From NCBI GenBank assembly GCA_937911865.1, contig CALDSK010000236.1, forward strand, positions 1-64,000: DNA of 64,000 nucleotides. Direction: 5' to 3'. This DNA comes from an uncultured Synechococcus sp. Lineage in GTDB: Bacteria > Cyanobacteriota > Cyanobacteriia > Phormidesmidales > Phormidesmidaceae. Shown in pieces: positions 8,166-17,007 of the stretch (within the stretch, counting starts at the first letter, position 1; each line of letters begins with the position of its first letter). The notes under the pieces are model-generated. The model was not told the origin of the DNA. It was given only the letters and a program-made list of their open reading frames with translations, and made no database searches. The position numbers and the translations under genes were made by a program.

Positions 8166-9377
8166 CTATCCACCAAACACCTCCGCCGGATCGGTCGATT
8201 GCACCTTACGTACCGCCACAACCCCCGAAACCAAACACATCACAAACGTCGCAACAAACAAATTAACCACCCGCTCTGAAGTCATTTGAAAGAACAATCC
8301 TGTTGCCGCCGCCGCTGCGTTGTACAGCAGATAGCTCACAGCAAACCCGGGCAAAAATCCCAGCACAGACAAAAATCCAGCCTCCTGTAGTACCACCCCC
8401 AGCAGGTAAGCATTACTGTACCCCATTGCTTTGAGCGTCGCGTATTCTGCCCAATGGTCTGCTACATCAGTGTACAAAATTTGATACACCAAAATAATCC
8501 CCACAAAGAAGCTCATCGTCGTCAGCAGCGTAAACACAAATCCAATGTTTGTATTCTCCTGCCAGTACAGTCGCTCTCGGGTAACAAAGCCGTCTGGACC
8601 ATCCCTGGGTAGCACTAGAACATCTGCAGGTAGCGCCTGCTGAAGCGCGGCTACGACCTTCTCTACAGTTGCCCCAGGCTTTAGCTTCACTACCCCAAGA
8701 TCGGCAGTTGCAAAGCTGCGGGTATCTTCTTCAGGGCCACGATCGGCAAAATAGCGCAAAAAGTTCACGTCGCTCATCACCAAATTACCGTTGCCAGAAG
8801 CAAAGTCCGTTCCTAGCTCGAAGGTCCCCACAATGCGAATGCGACGATCCGCTAATTCTGAGACAATGCCAGCCTCCGTAGGCCCAATCTCAGGCCGAAC
8901 GCGCGTATCGATTAACGCAGCGTTTGGCAGCTGTAACTCAGCAATATACTCATTCACAGCGGGCAAAGAGAGAACTGGATCGCCCAGATTAAAGGCCAGG
9001 GTTCTCACTGAAAAAGACTGACCTGTCTCAGGATTCTTCCAGGCGCCCTCACTAATATAAAAAGGATAGGCATCTGCAACCCCTTCAAACGCGCGGACCT
9101 GATAGAGTCGCCTGCGCGCAAAAGAGGCAGGCACAAACATATTGTTCTTCAGGCGATTAATCACAATCACTTCGCCGTTCAACTTGGTTAGCAGCTGAAT
9201 TTGCGAGTCGTACAGGGCATTCATAAACCCTGTAAAGACAAACATCAGCAAAACGGCAAACGCCACGCCACCGAGAGAAGTGACAAATCGCTTTCGGTCG
9301 TGCGTTAGGTTTAGCCAAGCTAGCGGAACTCGTTTCAAAAAGGTAAAGTTCACAAAGCAGTCGTAGACCCTCCTCAA
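8166..9377 (-). CDS. devC: DevC-type ABC exporter permease (second copy)
   Basis: 403 aa with the MacB/FtsX topology: one N-terminal membrane helix (residues about 30-52), a large periplasmic domain and three C-terminal helices. The cytoplasmic EYATLKAMGYSNAYL segment after TM2 is the coupling-helix region typical of DevC. The C terminus ends VRKVQSTDPAEVFGG, the DevC hallmark. Its start overlaps the stop of the upstream permease by four bases, so translation is probably coupled. It is clearly paralogous to the upstream gene (same length, same TDPAEVF end, similar N terminus) but quite diverged. The two could form a heterodimeric channel with DevA. Confidence 0.9.
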   Translation of the reverse strand: MRRVYDCFVNFTFLKRVPLAWLNLTHDRKRFVTSLGGVAFAVLLMFVFTGFMNALYDSQIQLLTKLNGEVIVINRLKNNMFVPASFARRRLYQVRAFEGVADAYPFYISEGAWKNPETGQSFSVRTLAFNLGDPVLSLPAVNEYIAELQLPNAALIDTRVRPEIGPTEAGIVSELADRRIRIVGTFELGTDFASGNGNLVMSDVNFLRYFADRGPEEDTRSFATADLGVVKLKPGATVEKVVAALQQALPADVLVLPRDGPDGFVTRERLYWQENTNIGFVFTLLTTMSFFVGIILVYQILYTDVADHWAEYATLKAMGYSNAYLLGVVLQEAGFLSVLGFLPGFAVSYLLYNAAAAATGLFFQMTSERVVNLFVATFVMCLVSGVVAVRKVQSTDPAEVFGG

Positions 9378-10525
9378 AACACCTCTGCCGGATCGGTCGA
9401 TAGAGCCTTACGCACAGAAATTAAGCCCGATACGCTGCACATCAAAATCGTCAGCACCAAAACAAATCCCACCCGAGAGAGATTCATTTGTACAGGCAGG
9501 CTGCCCGCCGTGGCGTTTAGCGTTAGCTCATACAGCCCCAAAGAGACAATCAGACCTGGCACATAGCCCATTGCCGCCAGCAGCAGCGCCTCTTGCAGCA
9601 CGATCTGAAACAGATACCGATTGCGATAGCCCATCGCTTTCATGGTGGCGTACTCAGGTAAATGATCGCGAATATCGGTGTAAAGAATTTGATAGACAAT
9701 CACAATGCCGACGACAAAAGAGACCAGCACGCCCAGACCAAAAATGAAACCAATCGATGTAGAGCTAATCCAGTAAGTTTGATCGCGTAGCATAATACCG
9801 GCTTTGGTATACACATCTACATCAGCAGGCAGCGCCTGTTCTAACGCCCTGACAACGCGCTCAGGGTTGGCCCCTGGCGTTAGCTGAATCAAACCCGTGT
9901 CAACTAGGTCTAGGGGGCGAGGAGAAAGGTAGCGAACGAAGTTTTGATCGCTCATAATCAGCGTGCCATCAGCAGCAAAGCCACCGCCCAAGCTATAGTT
10001 GCCGCCAATCGTCACCTGGCGACGGGCGGCTTCAGTCACAGTACCGATTTCGGATGAGCCAAAGTCAGGTCGAGAGCGAAGATCGTAAAAAACAACATTA
10101 GGCTGCTGCAAGATGCGTCTAGCGGAGGGCGTTTCTAGCTCTGGCATGAGGAAAACAGGATCGTCTGGATTGTAGGCCCACACAAACATCGCCCGGCTGG
10201 TGTGAGGCGGATCCGGATTGCGCCAGAGCACATAGCCGCTATAGAGCGGCATCACTCGCGATACCCCTGGAATGCCTTCTGCCTGATACAGCCGCTCACG
10301 GGGGAAAGCAGTCGTTGTACTAACCTCCAACGTCTCTGGGGAAGACAAAAACAAATCAGCATTAAACTGTTCGTAAAAGTTAGTGGTAGTAGCCGTCAGC
10401 GCGCCTAAAAAGCCCAGATTCATAAAAATCAAGAGAACGGCAAAGGCAACACCTGCGATCGCAACTAAAAGCCGCGTTCGCTCATGTAGCAGATTCATCC
10501 AGGCAACCGAAACCCGACGCCCCAT
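9374..10525 (-). CDS. devC: DevC-type ABC exporter permease (first copy)
   Basis: 383 aa with the same one-plus-three helix topology as its downstream neighbour. It begins MGRRVSVAWMNLLHERTRLL, has the periplasmic domain in the middle and the EYATMKAMGYRNRYLF coupling segment, and ends STDPAEVF. It lies 18 bp after devB and overlaps the second permease gene by four bases. Together with DevB and DevA it would form an inner-membrane and periplasmic export assembly. Standard dev operons as I know them carry a single devC, so the tandem pair is notable. Confidence 0.9.
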   Translation of the reverse strand: MGRRVSVAWMNLLHERTRLLVAIAGVAFAVLLIFMNLGFLGALTATTTNFYEQFNADLFLSSPETLEVSTTTAFPRERLYQAEGIPGVSRVMPLYSGYVLWRNPDPPHTSRAMFVWAYNPDDPVFLMPELETPSARRILQQPNVVFYDLRSRPDFGSSEIGTVTEAARRQVTIGGNYSLGGGFAADGTLIMSDQNFVRYLSPRPLDLVDTGLIQLTPGANPERVVRALEQALPADVDVYTKAGIMLRDQTYWISSTSIGFIFGLGVLVSFVVGIVIVYQILYTDIRDHLPEYATMKAMGYRNRYLFQIVLQEALLLAAMGYVPGLIVSLGLYELTLNATAGSLPVQMNLSRVGFVLVLTILMCSVSGLISVRKALSTDPAEVF

Positions 10526-10543
10526 CCCCTAGACCTCTATCCC

Positions 10544-11791
10544 CTAATCCTCTACAATCCGCGATTCGCGCACGAGATCACTCTGCGAGTCAGGTGCTGC
10601 TACCGACTCTTCTATATCAATCACCACATCCACCTGCAAGTTTGTCAGCGCATCAATCACCTCAGCCTGATCCACCACAATATCGACTTCAACGACCCTG
10701 GCATCCGCATTCGCAGCCGGATCGTCGTCGAGCACGTCGTTCTTAAATATTTGCAGCGCCACCTCGTCTACCGTGCCAGTAAGCACTTCATCAAACGCAC
10801 CGTTGCGGCTGCGAATTGTCGCCGATTGGCCAGGCTCCACAAGGCCAACATCCGTCTCAAACACCTCGGCAACCACCTGCATTTCTTGCGTATTGCCCAC
10901 CGACAATATGCTCCGGTTTTCAACACTTTCACCAAGCTCTACAAAGAGCTCAATCACCTGCCCGCTAATCGGCGCTCGAATAATCGTCTGAGCGAGCCTC
11001 GCTTCGGCCAGGGCCAGATTATGCTCAGCTGAGCGCACGCCCACATTTGCCTGCGAGAGCAGAAGATCGGCCTCTGCTGCACTCACTTGGGCCACTGCAT
11101 TATCTAAGTTGGCGTTACGGGCTGTGTCTAGCTGGGTTAGCGTCGCTTTGGCTGCCGCAATCTTCTGCTGGGTTTGAGCCACCTGCGCTCGCTGGCTGTC
11201 AAGCTGCTGCTGGGAGATAGCGCCTTGGGCTGCCAACCTCTCAAATCGGTTTAGATCGATAGATTCAAGATTCAGCTGAGCCTGCAAGTCTCTGATTTGA
11301 GCGTTCTGTGCTTCTATCGCTTCCGCCTGTGGCAAGTTTACCTGGTCAACCCGGGTGTTCGCCTCTGCAATTTGCGCGCTGCCGAGCTGTTGCTGTGCGA
11401 CTAACTGCTGCTGCGCCTCAACGAGCTGACTCTCTGCCAGGTCTCTTTCAGCTAGGCGCACCTCGTATAGGTTCAAATAGGCCAGGATTTGACCGCCCGT
11501 GACCGCATCACCAGCGCTCACTAGCAGCTCGCTGATCACACCCCCCTGTTCAGGCGACGCCACTTCAATCACCCCACCCGCTGGCTCTACTCTGCCTAGC
11601 GCCGCCACGTTAACTTGAACGGGTAGCGGCCGGGCGGCCTCTTCTTCAGCTATTCGCTGCTGCTCTGCGCGCGATCGCAAAAATGCTGTAAGGCCAATAC
11701 CGGCAGCCAGCAGGACAACAATACCGACAAGAAGCGGCTTGCTTAACACTGACCCCTTTGAAGCGGCGGTAGATGATTCCGGGAAAGTCAT
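10544..11791 (-). CDS. devB: DevB-type HlyD family periplasmic adaptor
   Basis: 415 aa. An N-terminal membrane anchor (VGIVVLLAAGIGLTAFL, about residues 27-43) is followed by a lipoyl half (GRVEPAGGVIEVASPEQGG). A long Gln/Ala-rich coiled-coil hairpin (about 115-255) comes next, then the second lipoyl half (IIRAPISGQVIELFVELGESV) and a beta-barrel region. This is the membrane-fusion protein that connects the inner-membrane ABC pump to an outer-membrane channel. It is the promoter-proximal gene of the exporter operon. The upstream region carries a 17-bp tandem repeat (11818-11873) that could affect the leader. Confidence 0.9.
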   Translation of the reverse strand: MTFPESSTAASKGSVLSKPLLVGIVVLLAAGIGLTAFLRSRAEQQRIAEEEAARPLPVQVNVAALGRVEPAGGVIEVASPEQGGVISELLVSAGDAVTGGQILAYLNLYEVRLAERDLAESQLVEAQQQLVAQQQLGSAQIAEANTRVDQVNLPQAEAIEAQNAQIRDLQAQLNLESIDLNRFERLAAQGAISQQQLDSQRAQVAQTQQKIAAAKATLTQLDTARNANLDNAVAQVSAAEADLLLSQANVGVRSAEHNLALAEARLAQTIIRAPISGQVIELFVELGESVENRSILSVGNTQEMQVVAEVFETDVGLVEPGQSATIRSRNGAFDEVLTGTVDEVALQIFKNDVLDDDPAANADARVVEVDIVVDQAEVIDALTNLQVDVVIDIEESVAAPDSQSDLVRESRIVED

Positions 11792-11817
11792 TAAATTTTT
11801 AAGCGCGTGACTCAGTT

Positions 11818-11873
11818 CAGAGGTTAGAGGTTTTCAGAGGTTAAAGGTTTTCAGAGGTTAGAGGTTTTCAGAG
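11818..11873. repeat. 17-bp tandem repeat upstream of devB
   Basis: Three copies plus a partial fourth of CAGAGGTTAGAGGTTTT (units at 11818, 11835 and 11852; the middle one differs by one base). They lie between the start of devB and the end of holB. It is a spacer repeat of the kind common in cyanobacteria, with no known function. Confidence 0.95.
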
Positions 11874-11900
11874 ATATAGAATTTGCCAGGAGATTTCAGC

Positions 11901-12905
11901 TTATCGAGTAAAGGAGTGCTTTTCAAGCGGACTCGATAGACCCGCCAACGTCACCTCCCACACCAGACGAGGCTGCACATAGCTCAGCAGGTAGCTGCGA
12001 GCTTTCTCCAGTAACGCTAGCGCCCCCTCTGGACTAGCACCCTGCTGCCAACTAAAGCCCTGCTGCCAATAGCGATGCTGTAAATAGTCCAATAGCCAAA
12101 GCTGAGTTTCAGTATCTAGTGCTTGCGTAATCTCTTTCGCAGTCTCTAGCGCGGCTTTCAGCCCATTGGGCGGCGCTTCTAGTTTAGCCAGTAGTTCCGG
12201 GGGCAAAGCCTGTAGCTGTTGCCAGCTTTCTATAGCTCGGCCCGGTGAACCCTGGGCGATCGCCACGACCTCTTTTGAGGTTAAAACATCACGCTGCCCG
12301 TTCTGACTGAGCACCTGCGCTAGCTGTTCACCGCTCAGCCGTCGAAACGGAATCACCTGACAGCGAGAGATTAACGTAGGTAGCAGCGCCTGCTGGTCAG
12401 GTGCCATCAAAATAACCGTCGCGTTTCCAGGCTCTTCTAGCGTTTTCAACAAAGCATTCGCTGCAGCCTCAGCCATCCGCTCCGCCTGCTCTATCACCAC
12501 AACTGCCCGCGGCGACTCCAGCGCCGGGCGGCTCAAAAAACGAGCAATCTCACGAATTTGTGGCAGCCGAATCCGAGGTGGACTTTTACGCTTTATGCCC
12601 GCCTCTGCGGCTTGGCTAGCCGTTATCAGCTGCCCCTGATGCAAATAGGTCGGCTCCACCCACAGCAAATCTGGATGATTACGCGCTGCAATCCGGCGAG
12701 CTAGTACCGCTAGCACCGCGTCAGATAAATCTGGCTCGGACTGTAGTAGCAATTGAGCAAACCCAGTAGCCGCTAAAGCCTTACCCGTACCATCAGGGCC
12801 AACAAACAAATAGCCTGGCGCCACCCGCTGAAGAGAGATGACACGCTGCAACAGTTCAACCGCCTGTGACTGTCCGATCAGCGCTGCAAAAGGATTAACA
12901 GACAT
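11901..12905 (-). CDS. holB: DNA polymerase III subunit delta'
   Basis: About 334 aa from the ATG at 12905; an in-frame TTG nine bases upstream is less likely. It is an AAA+ clamp-loader subunit. The degenerate P-loop reads GPDGTGKALAA, with Ala where an active ATPase has Ser/Thr, as usual for delta'. VVIEQAERMAEAAANALLKTLEEP is the delta' region equivalent to Walker B plus box VI, and LISRCQVIPFR is the SRC motif (Ser-Arg-Cys). The four-cysteine zinc module of E. coli HolB is absent. It sits downstream of tmk on the same strand, a bacterial gene order that recurs widely. Confidence 0.92.
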   Translation of the reverse strand: MSVNPFAALIGQSQAVELLQRVISLQRVAPGYLFVGPDGTGKALAATGFAQLLLQSEPDLSDAVLAVLARRIAARNHPDLLWVEPTYLHQGQLITASQAAEAGIKRKSPPRIRLPQIREIARFLSRPALESPRAVVVIEQAERMAEAAANALLKTLEEPGNATVILMAPDQQALLPTLISRCQVIPFRRLSGEQLAQVLSQNGQRDVLTSKEVVAIAQGSPGRAIESWQQLQALPPELLAKLEAPPNGLKAALETAKEITQALDTETQLWLLDYLQHRYWQQGFSWQQGASPEGALALLEKARSYLLSYVQPRLVWEVTLAGLSSPLEKHSFTR

Positions 12906-13122
12906 GTTCTTCAATTAAACCCTCTTTGCACGTAAATTGTTGTGAGGACTGTAGACCCAAGCAATAGATTCAACAAAAAATAAGGTACAGGTTTCAAGCA
13001 TTTGGATAAAGGCACTGAGAGAAACTGGATAGGGGGCATTGGATAGGAGCAGAAGATTGTTTAAAGGGTCTCAAGTTTTATTCTCCCATTCTGCTCCCAA
13101 TTTTTATTCTGAGCCTCTGTTC

Positions 13123-13866
13123 TCAGCCCTTATTCTCAGCTTTCGAGACAGCGTCTGGATACCACAGCGCCAAACGCTCTTTTACAGCCCGCTGAATCTC
13201 AAGACTAACGTCTTCAATAGACGGCTCGGCGTCGATCACGACTGTCGGTCCGCTGCTCATAAAATTGGCTTGCTCGCCAGCGGGTCCCGCCGGAATGTCC
13301 GTTGCTAGCACTTCAAATCCTGTACTCACTCTTTGGTGAAAGTCGTGGCTGGCCTGCTCAATTCTATCGGCCTCACCGCGTGCGCTGGCTCTTGCCAAAC
13401 CAACCTCAGGAGAGACCTTTAGCCACAGCGTCAAATCACTCTTTAGCCCCCCGGTCGCAATTTGATTTAGGTGGCTAATTAAAGACAAATCCAGCTGACG
13501 GCCATAGCCCTGATAGGCCACCGTAGAATCGGTGTAGCGATCGCACAAAATCCAATATCCAGCCTCTAGCCAGGGTCTGAGCATCTCTTCTACGTGCTGT
13601 GCCCGGTCTGCCGCGTATAATAGTAATTCAGTCTTACTTAAGATTGCTGCATCGCCCTCTCCTGAAACGTTCAAAAGCAAGTGACGAATCTTTTTACCGA
13701 TGGTCGTTCCACCAGGTTCACGCGTCAGCTTTACCCCCGCCACCGCGTTCTGAGATTGCAACACTTGGAAAAAAGAGCTCCCAAGCAACCAACCGTATAA
13801 TTGCTGAACTTGCGTAGTTTTCCCGCAGCCCTCACCCCCTTCAAATACAATGAGTTTTCCTACCAT
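13123..13866 (-). CDS. tmk: Thymidylate kinase
   Basis: 247 aa, longer than the usual 205-215. The P-loop is FEGGEGCGKTTQ (residues about 8-19), the DR(Y/H) motif is CDRYTDSTVAYQGYGR, and a LID-type segment follows ASARGEADRIEQ. The additional length comes from an insertion after the first helix (SSFFQVLQSQNAVAGVKL) and a C-terminal tail. The enzyme phosphorylates dTMP to dTDP. It lies upstream of holB on the same strand, 217 bp away. That spacer holds TTCTG-rich short repeats near 13080-13140 and could have its own promoter for holB. Confidence 0.93.
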   Translation of the reverse strand: MVGKLIVFEGGEGCGKTTQVQQLYGWLLGSSFFQVLQSQNAVAGVKLTREPGGTTIGKKIRHLLLNVSGEGDAAILSKTELLLYAADRAQHVEEMLRPWLEAGYWILCDRYTDSTVAYQGYGRQLDLSLISHLNQIATGGLKSDLTLWLKVSPEVGLARASARGEADRIEQASHDFHQRVSTGFEVLATDIPAGPAGEQANFMSSGPTVVIDAEPSIEDVSLEIQRAVKERLALWYPDAVSKAENKG

Positions 13867-14053
13867 CGGTGTTTGCGTCCCCCCAAAATTACCTAGACCT
13901 TCACCGAAAATTTATACACCGCTTTGACCGTTTCTATTCCTTATTCCTAGAATCAGCGGTATCCTATCAACTATCTTCTGTTAGGAGACCGCAGCACGGC
14001 AAAAGTAGCCGCTGCCCATCCAATGTTTCTCTTTATCTTTCGCTGTTTTTGCT

Positions 14054-14389
14054 ATGGCTCGCTACACCAATTTTTTTATGACCGGCGCTCCTCAAGAAGA
14101 TGTCCACCAAGGCCTAGTCACCGCACTAAAGGCTTGTGGTCTTGATCTGGTTTATCAAGATCCTGTTTACATTGTTGCAAAAGAGAAACCTGGACAAGTC
14201 TCTTTCACTCAGCTTACCACCGTAGAGCTACTGCTTAATCCGCCCACGATTGAAATGGGTGGCGCAAAGATCGATTTAGTTGTGAAAAACGAAGAGCTAC
14301 CGCTACGACAACAAAATCACTGTCGTGAAGTCTTTACGCAGGTAAATCAAGCTATTTCAGAAGCTAACGAGCAAGCACCCGTCAGCTAG
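14054..14389 (+). CDS. Conserved hypothetical protein (111 aa)
   Basis: A complete 111-codon frame beginning MARYTNFFMTGAPQEDVHQG. The product is soluble, with alternating helix and strand character: a helix ending LKACGLDLVYQDP, a strand YIVAKEKPGQVSFTQ, and TTVELLLNPPTIEMGG. There is no signal peptide or catalytic motif. It looks like a compact conserved cyanobacterial protein, which is recollection and not a search. It is divergent from tmk, and a good intrinsic terminator follows about 115 bp after its stop. Function unknown. Confidence 0.75.
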   Translation: MARYTNFFMTGAPQEDVHQGLVTALKACGLDLVYQDPVYIVAKEKPGQVSFTQLTTVELLLNPPTIEMGGAKIDLVVKNEELPLRQQNHCREVFTQVNQAISEANEQAPVS

Positions 14390-14712
14390 CCAAATTAAAC
14401 CCAACCCAATAATCCCTAATAAGCCCCAACAAGCCTTAGAAAAGACTACGCTGACGACCATACTCTCAACGATATTCACTCAATTAAACAATCACATACC
14501 GATTTACCAGCTGGTGACTTAGCTGGTTTTTTATTGTGCTCATCTTAGAGATTCATCTTAGAGATACAGCTATCGCCAGATGCACTTGGATGATAAGTAA
14601 TAGCGACAAGCGCTATATGTCTTAAGCAGTATGACTAAGGCTGTAGATCTTTTTAGTAAATCGTTTCAGCGTCTCAGAACGCGATAGGCTAGCAGAAAAT
14701 AGACCGGAGACT
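14390..14712. other. Spacer between the hypothetical gene and the CDF gene
   Basis: 323 bp with no reading frame I would support. It contains the terminator at 14506-14535 and the promoter region of the CDF transporter; nothing else stands out. Confidence 0.7.
14506..14535 (+). terminator. Intrinsic terminator
   Basis: A 7-bp stem ACCAGCT/AGCTGGT (14506-14512 with 14521-14527), an 8-nt loop, and a T-rich tract immediately 3'. It is oriented to terminate the 111-aa protein gene. Confidence 0.75.
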
Positions 14713-15678
14713 ATGGCTTCCAAAGACTACTTGGACCACGACCATCACGCGCAGCAGGGCTTCTATACGTATCAAGCTGAAGTCCGGCGGGTGCTGCTGC
14801 TCACATTAGTACTGAACGTTCTAGTCGTGGTGCTAAAGGCGGTTGTAGGCTGGTGGACGGGCTCGCTTAGTCTGATGGCAGATGCCCTACACAGCGTCAC
14901 CGACAGTGCAAATAACGTCCTTGGGCTGGTCACTAATCAGCTGGCCTCACCCACACCAGACAGAGACCATCCTTACGGGCATCAAAAGTTTGAAGCCGTC
15001 GGCGCGCTGGGCATCGCCGCCTTCTTAGGCATCGCCTGTTTTGAGATTCTCAAAGGCGCTGGAGAACGGCTGATTTTGGGAGGCGATACTGTCACCATGG
15101 GCCCGCTGTCGCTGTGGATTATGCTGGCGGTGCTAGGAGTTAATATCTTCGTGGCTTTTTACGAGCGAAGGGTCGGCACAAGGCTGGGCAGCAATATTTT
15201 GATTGCCGATGCCGAGCACACCATGAGCGACATTTGGATCACCATTACAGTACTAGGGGGTTTGATTGGCGTCTGGGCCGGTTTGCAGTGGCTAGATATC
15301 GTCCTAGCTTTCCCGGTAGCTATTTTAGTGATTCGCAGTGGCTGGGTAGTCCTGTCGGCTAATTTGCCCTGGCTGGTAGATGAAATGGCGATCGCACCTG
15401 AGGCCATTCATACCATCGTCATGCAGGTCCCTGGCGTACTGAACTGCCACAATATCGCCTCCCGTGGTCTGCTCGGTCGTCAGGTTTTCATCGACATGCA
15501 CCTGATTGTTGAGCCCCAAGACGTCCTTAGTGCACACAAAATCACTGAGCAAGTTGAGCAGCGGCTAGAAGAAGAATTTGGACCAGCGAGGGCAACCATT
15601 CACGTAGAACCTTACAGCTACGTAGAGTCCACCATTTCCTACGCACCCAGTGAGCACCACAGCCCGCCTAGAACTTAG
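14713..15678 (+). CDS. Cation diffusion facilitator (CDF) metal exporter
   Basis: 321 aa with six membrane helices and a C-terminal cytoplasmic domain (from about residue 225). The two intramembrane metal sites read ADALHSVTD (His60-Asp64, TM2) and ADAEHTMSD (His169-Asp173, TM5). The HxxxD/HxxxD pair usually accompanies Zn-type CDF proteins, whereas DxxxD points to Fe or Mn. The His-rich N terminus (DHDHHAQQ) fits metal sensing or delivery. The protein would export a divalent cation in exchange for protons. It is followed 40 bp later by pgsA on the same strand; whether they share a transcript is not clear. Metal identity is inferred, not shown. Confidence 0.92.
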   Translation: MASKDYLDHDHHAQQGFYTYQAEVRRVLLLTLVLNVLVVVLKAVVGWWTGSLSLMADALHSVTDSANNVLGLVTNQLASPTPDRDHPYGHQKFEAVGALGIAAFLGIACFEILKGAGERLILGGDTVTMGPLSLWIMLAVLGVNIFVAFYERRVGTRLGSNILIADAEHTMSDIWITITVLGGLIGVWAGLQWLDIVLAFPVAILVIRSGWVVLSANLPWLVDEMAIAPEAIHTIVMQVPGVLNCHNIASRGLLGRQVFIDMHLIVEPQDVLSAHKITEQVEQRLEEEFGPARATIHVEPYSYVESTISYAPSEHHSPPRT

Positions 15679-15718
15679 CCGCACAACCACTAGCCCCAGT
15701 AATGGGTGAGCATAATAG

Positions 15719-16255
15719 ATGAGCAAAATGAATCTTCCTACCTGGATCACCGTCTCCCGTCTTTTGGGTGTTCCAATTGTGCTGATTGCGCTGCTCGATC
15801 CGACCGATATACGGCGTTGGATCAGCGTGGTTGCCTTTGTCATTTTTGCAGGGACCGACTGGCTAGATGGGTACCTGGCTCGCAAGCTCAATCAAGTCAC
15901 CGAGCTGGGTAAGTTTCTCGATCCACTAGTCGATAAGCTGTTGGTCATGGCACCACTGATGGCCTTAGTAGGCATGGGCGTGGTGCCTGCCTGGGGCGTG
16001 TTTCTGATTCTGGCGCGGGAGCTAACGATTTCAGGCTGGCGGGTCAACCCAACGTTTCAAAAAGGGACGGTGCCCGGTGCAGGCATATGGGGAAAGGTAA
16101 AAACAGTGGTGCAAATTGTGGCGATCGCAATTCTCCTATCGCCGCTCATCGGCTTCTGGCAAACGCTCGGCATTTTTCTATTTTGGGCTGCAGTTGCGCT
16201 CACCTGGATATCGGGACTGCTTTACCTACTGCCAGCAAAAGCGTCAGTCGTATAG
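15719..16255 (+). CDS. pgsA: CDP-diacylglycerol-glycerol-3-phosphate 3-phosphatidyltransferase
   Basis: 178 aa, the usual length. The CDP-alcohol phosphatidyltransferase signature is complete: Asp47, Asp50-Gly51, Ala54-Arg55, Gly64, Asp68 and Asp72, in the stretch from DWLDGYLAR to FLDPLVDKLL. It has about five membrane helices. The enzyme makes phosphatidylglycerol phosphate, the committed step to phosphatidylglycerol, which cyanobacterial photosystems need. The second half carries the ILARELTISGWR segment typical of PgsA. The ATG at 15719 begins directly before NLPTWITVSR, the conserved N terminus. Confidence 0.95.
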   Translation: MSKMNLPTWITVSRLLGVPIVLIALLDPTDIRRWISVVAFVIFAGTDWLDGYLARKLNQVTELGKFLDPLVDKLLVMAPLMALVGMGVVPAWGVFLILARELTISGWRVNPTFQKGTVPGAGIWGKVKTVVQIVAIAILLSPLIGFWQTLGIFLFWAAVALTWISGLLYLLPAKASVV

Positions 16256-16275
16256 ACAGTTAATAAAGTCCATCG

Positions 16276-16307
16276 GTCGATCCAGCGATCAGTCGATCCA
16301 GCGATCA
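16276..16307. repeat. 16-bp direct repeat after pgsA
   Basis: Two perfect adjacent copies of GTCGATCCAGCGATCA (16276-16291, 16292-16307), with a truncated third start. It is a spacer repeat with no assigned role. Confidence 0.95.
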
Positions 16308-16454
16308 GTTGATAAAACAGAAAACTCACAGGACAAAATTAACTTCTCAGGAGACTACGTCTTTAGACTCAGCTGAATTTCATCGCAGCTGCCTACAGTA
16401 AATATATGCTGCGCTTGCAGTTACGATTTTCTTCGACAGACTCAGCTTTCTACT

Positions 16455-16982
16455 ATGAAAAAACGTCATTTTTTGCGAACAGGCGCGGCCTTACTCAGCA
16501 CCAGTCTCCTGTCTAGCTGCCTTTCGTCTCAAGCTGAAGACGCGACCTCAGAAACATCTGAGCAAGTGGCCTCGGCGCACGGTGAAAAAGGCAGCTTTGA
16601 AATTACTAAAACCGAAGCCGAATGGCGCGCCATCCTCAGTCCTAAAGCCTTTGCCGTGCTGAGAAAAGATGATACGGAAAGGCCCTACAGCAGCCCGCTC
16701 AATGATATCTCTGTTGCCGGCACCTATAGCTGCGCAGGCTGTAGCCTCCCCTTATTCTCTTCCGAGACAAAGTTCAATAGCGGCACAGGCTGGCCTAGTT
16801 TCTACGCACCGCTCAAAAACGCAGTCGGCACATCTGTTGACCGCTCCTTGCTTATGACTCGAACCGAAGTTCACTGTCGCCGCTGTGGTGGCCATTTGGG
16901 CCATGTCTTTAACGACGGTCCACAGCCCACCGGAAAACGGTACTGCATGAATGGTGTTGCCATGTCGTTTACGCCTGCCTAG
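16455..16982 (+). CDS. msrB: Exported peptide-methionine (R)-S-oxide reductase
   Basis: 175 aa. The N terminus MKKRHFLRTGAALLSTSLL followed by SSC22 combines a Lys-Arg variant of the Tat motif (KRHFLR) with a lipobox, so the protein is probably a lipoprotein facing the periplasm or lumen. The MsrB domain (about residues 48-175) has zinc cysteines Cys93/Cys96 and Cys141/Cys144. Its catalytic Cys164 lies in GKRYCMNG, and GTGWPSF is conserved substrate-site sequence. It reduces methionine-R-sulfoxide in damaged proteins. Most MsrB enzymes are cytoplasmic, so the export signal is the special feature. Its stop is only 25 bp from the end of sbcC, tail to tail, with no obvious terminator between them. 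Confidence 0.93.
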   Translation: MKKRHFLRTGAALLSTSLLSSCLSSQAEDATSETSEQVASAHGEKGSFEITKTEAEWRAILSPKAFAVLRKDDTERPYSSPLNDISVAGTYSCAGCSLPLFSSETKFNSGTGWPSFYAPLKNAVGTSVDRSLLMTRTEVHCRRCGGHLGHVFNDGPQPTGKRYCMNGVAMSFTPA

Positions 16983-17007
16983 CAGCAACGCTGGGAAATG
17001 ACCGGAC

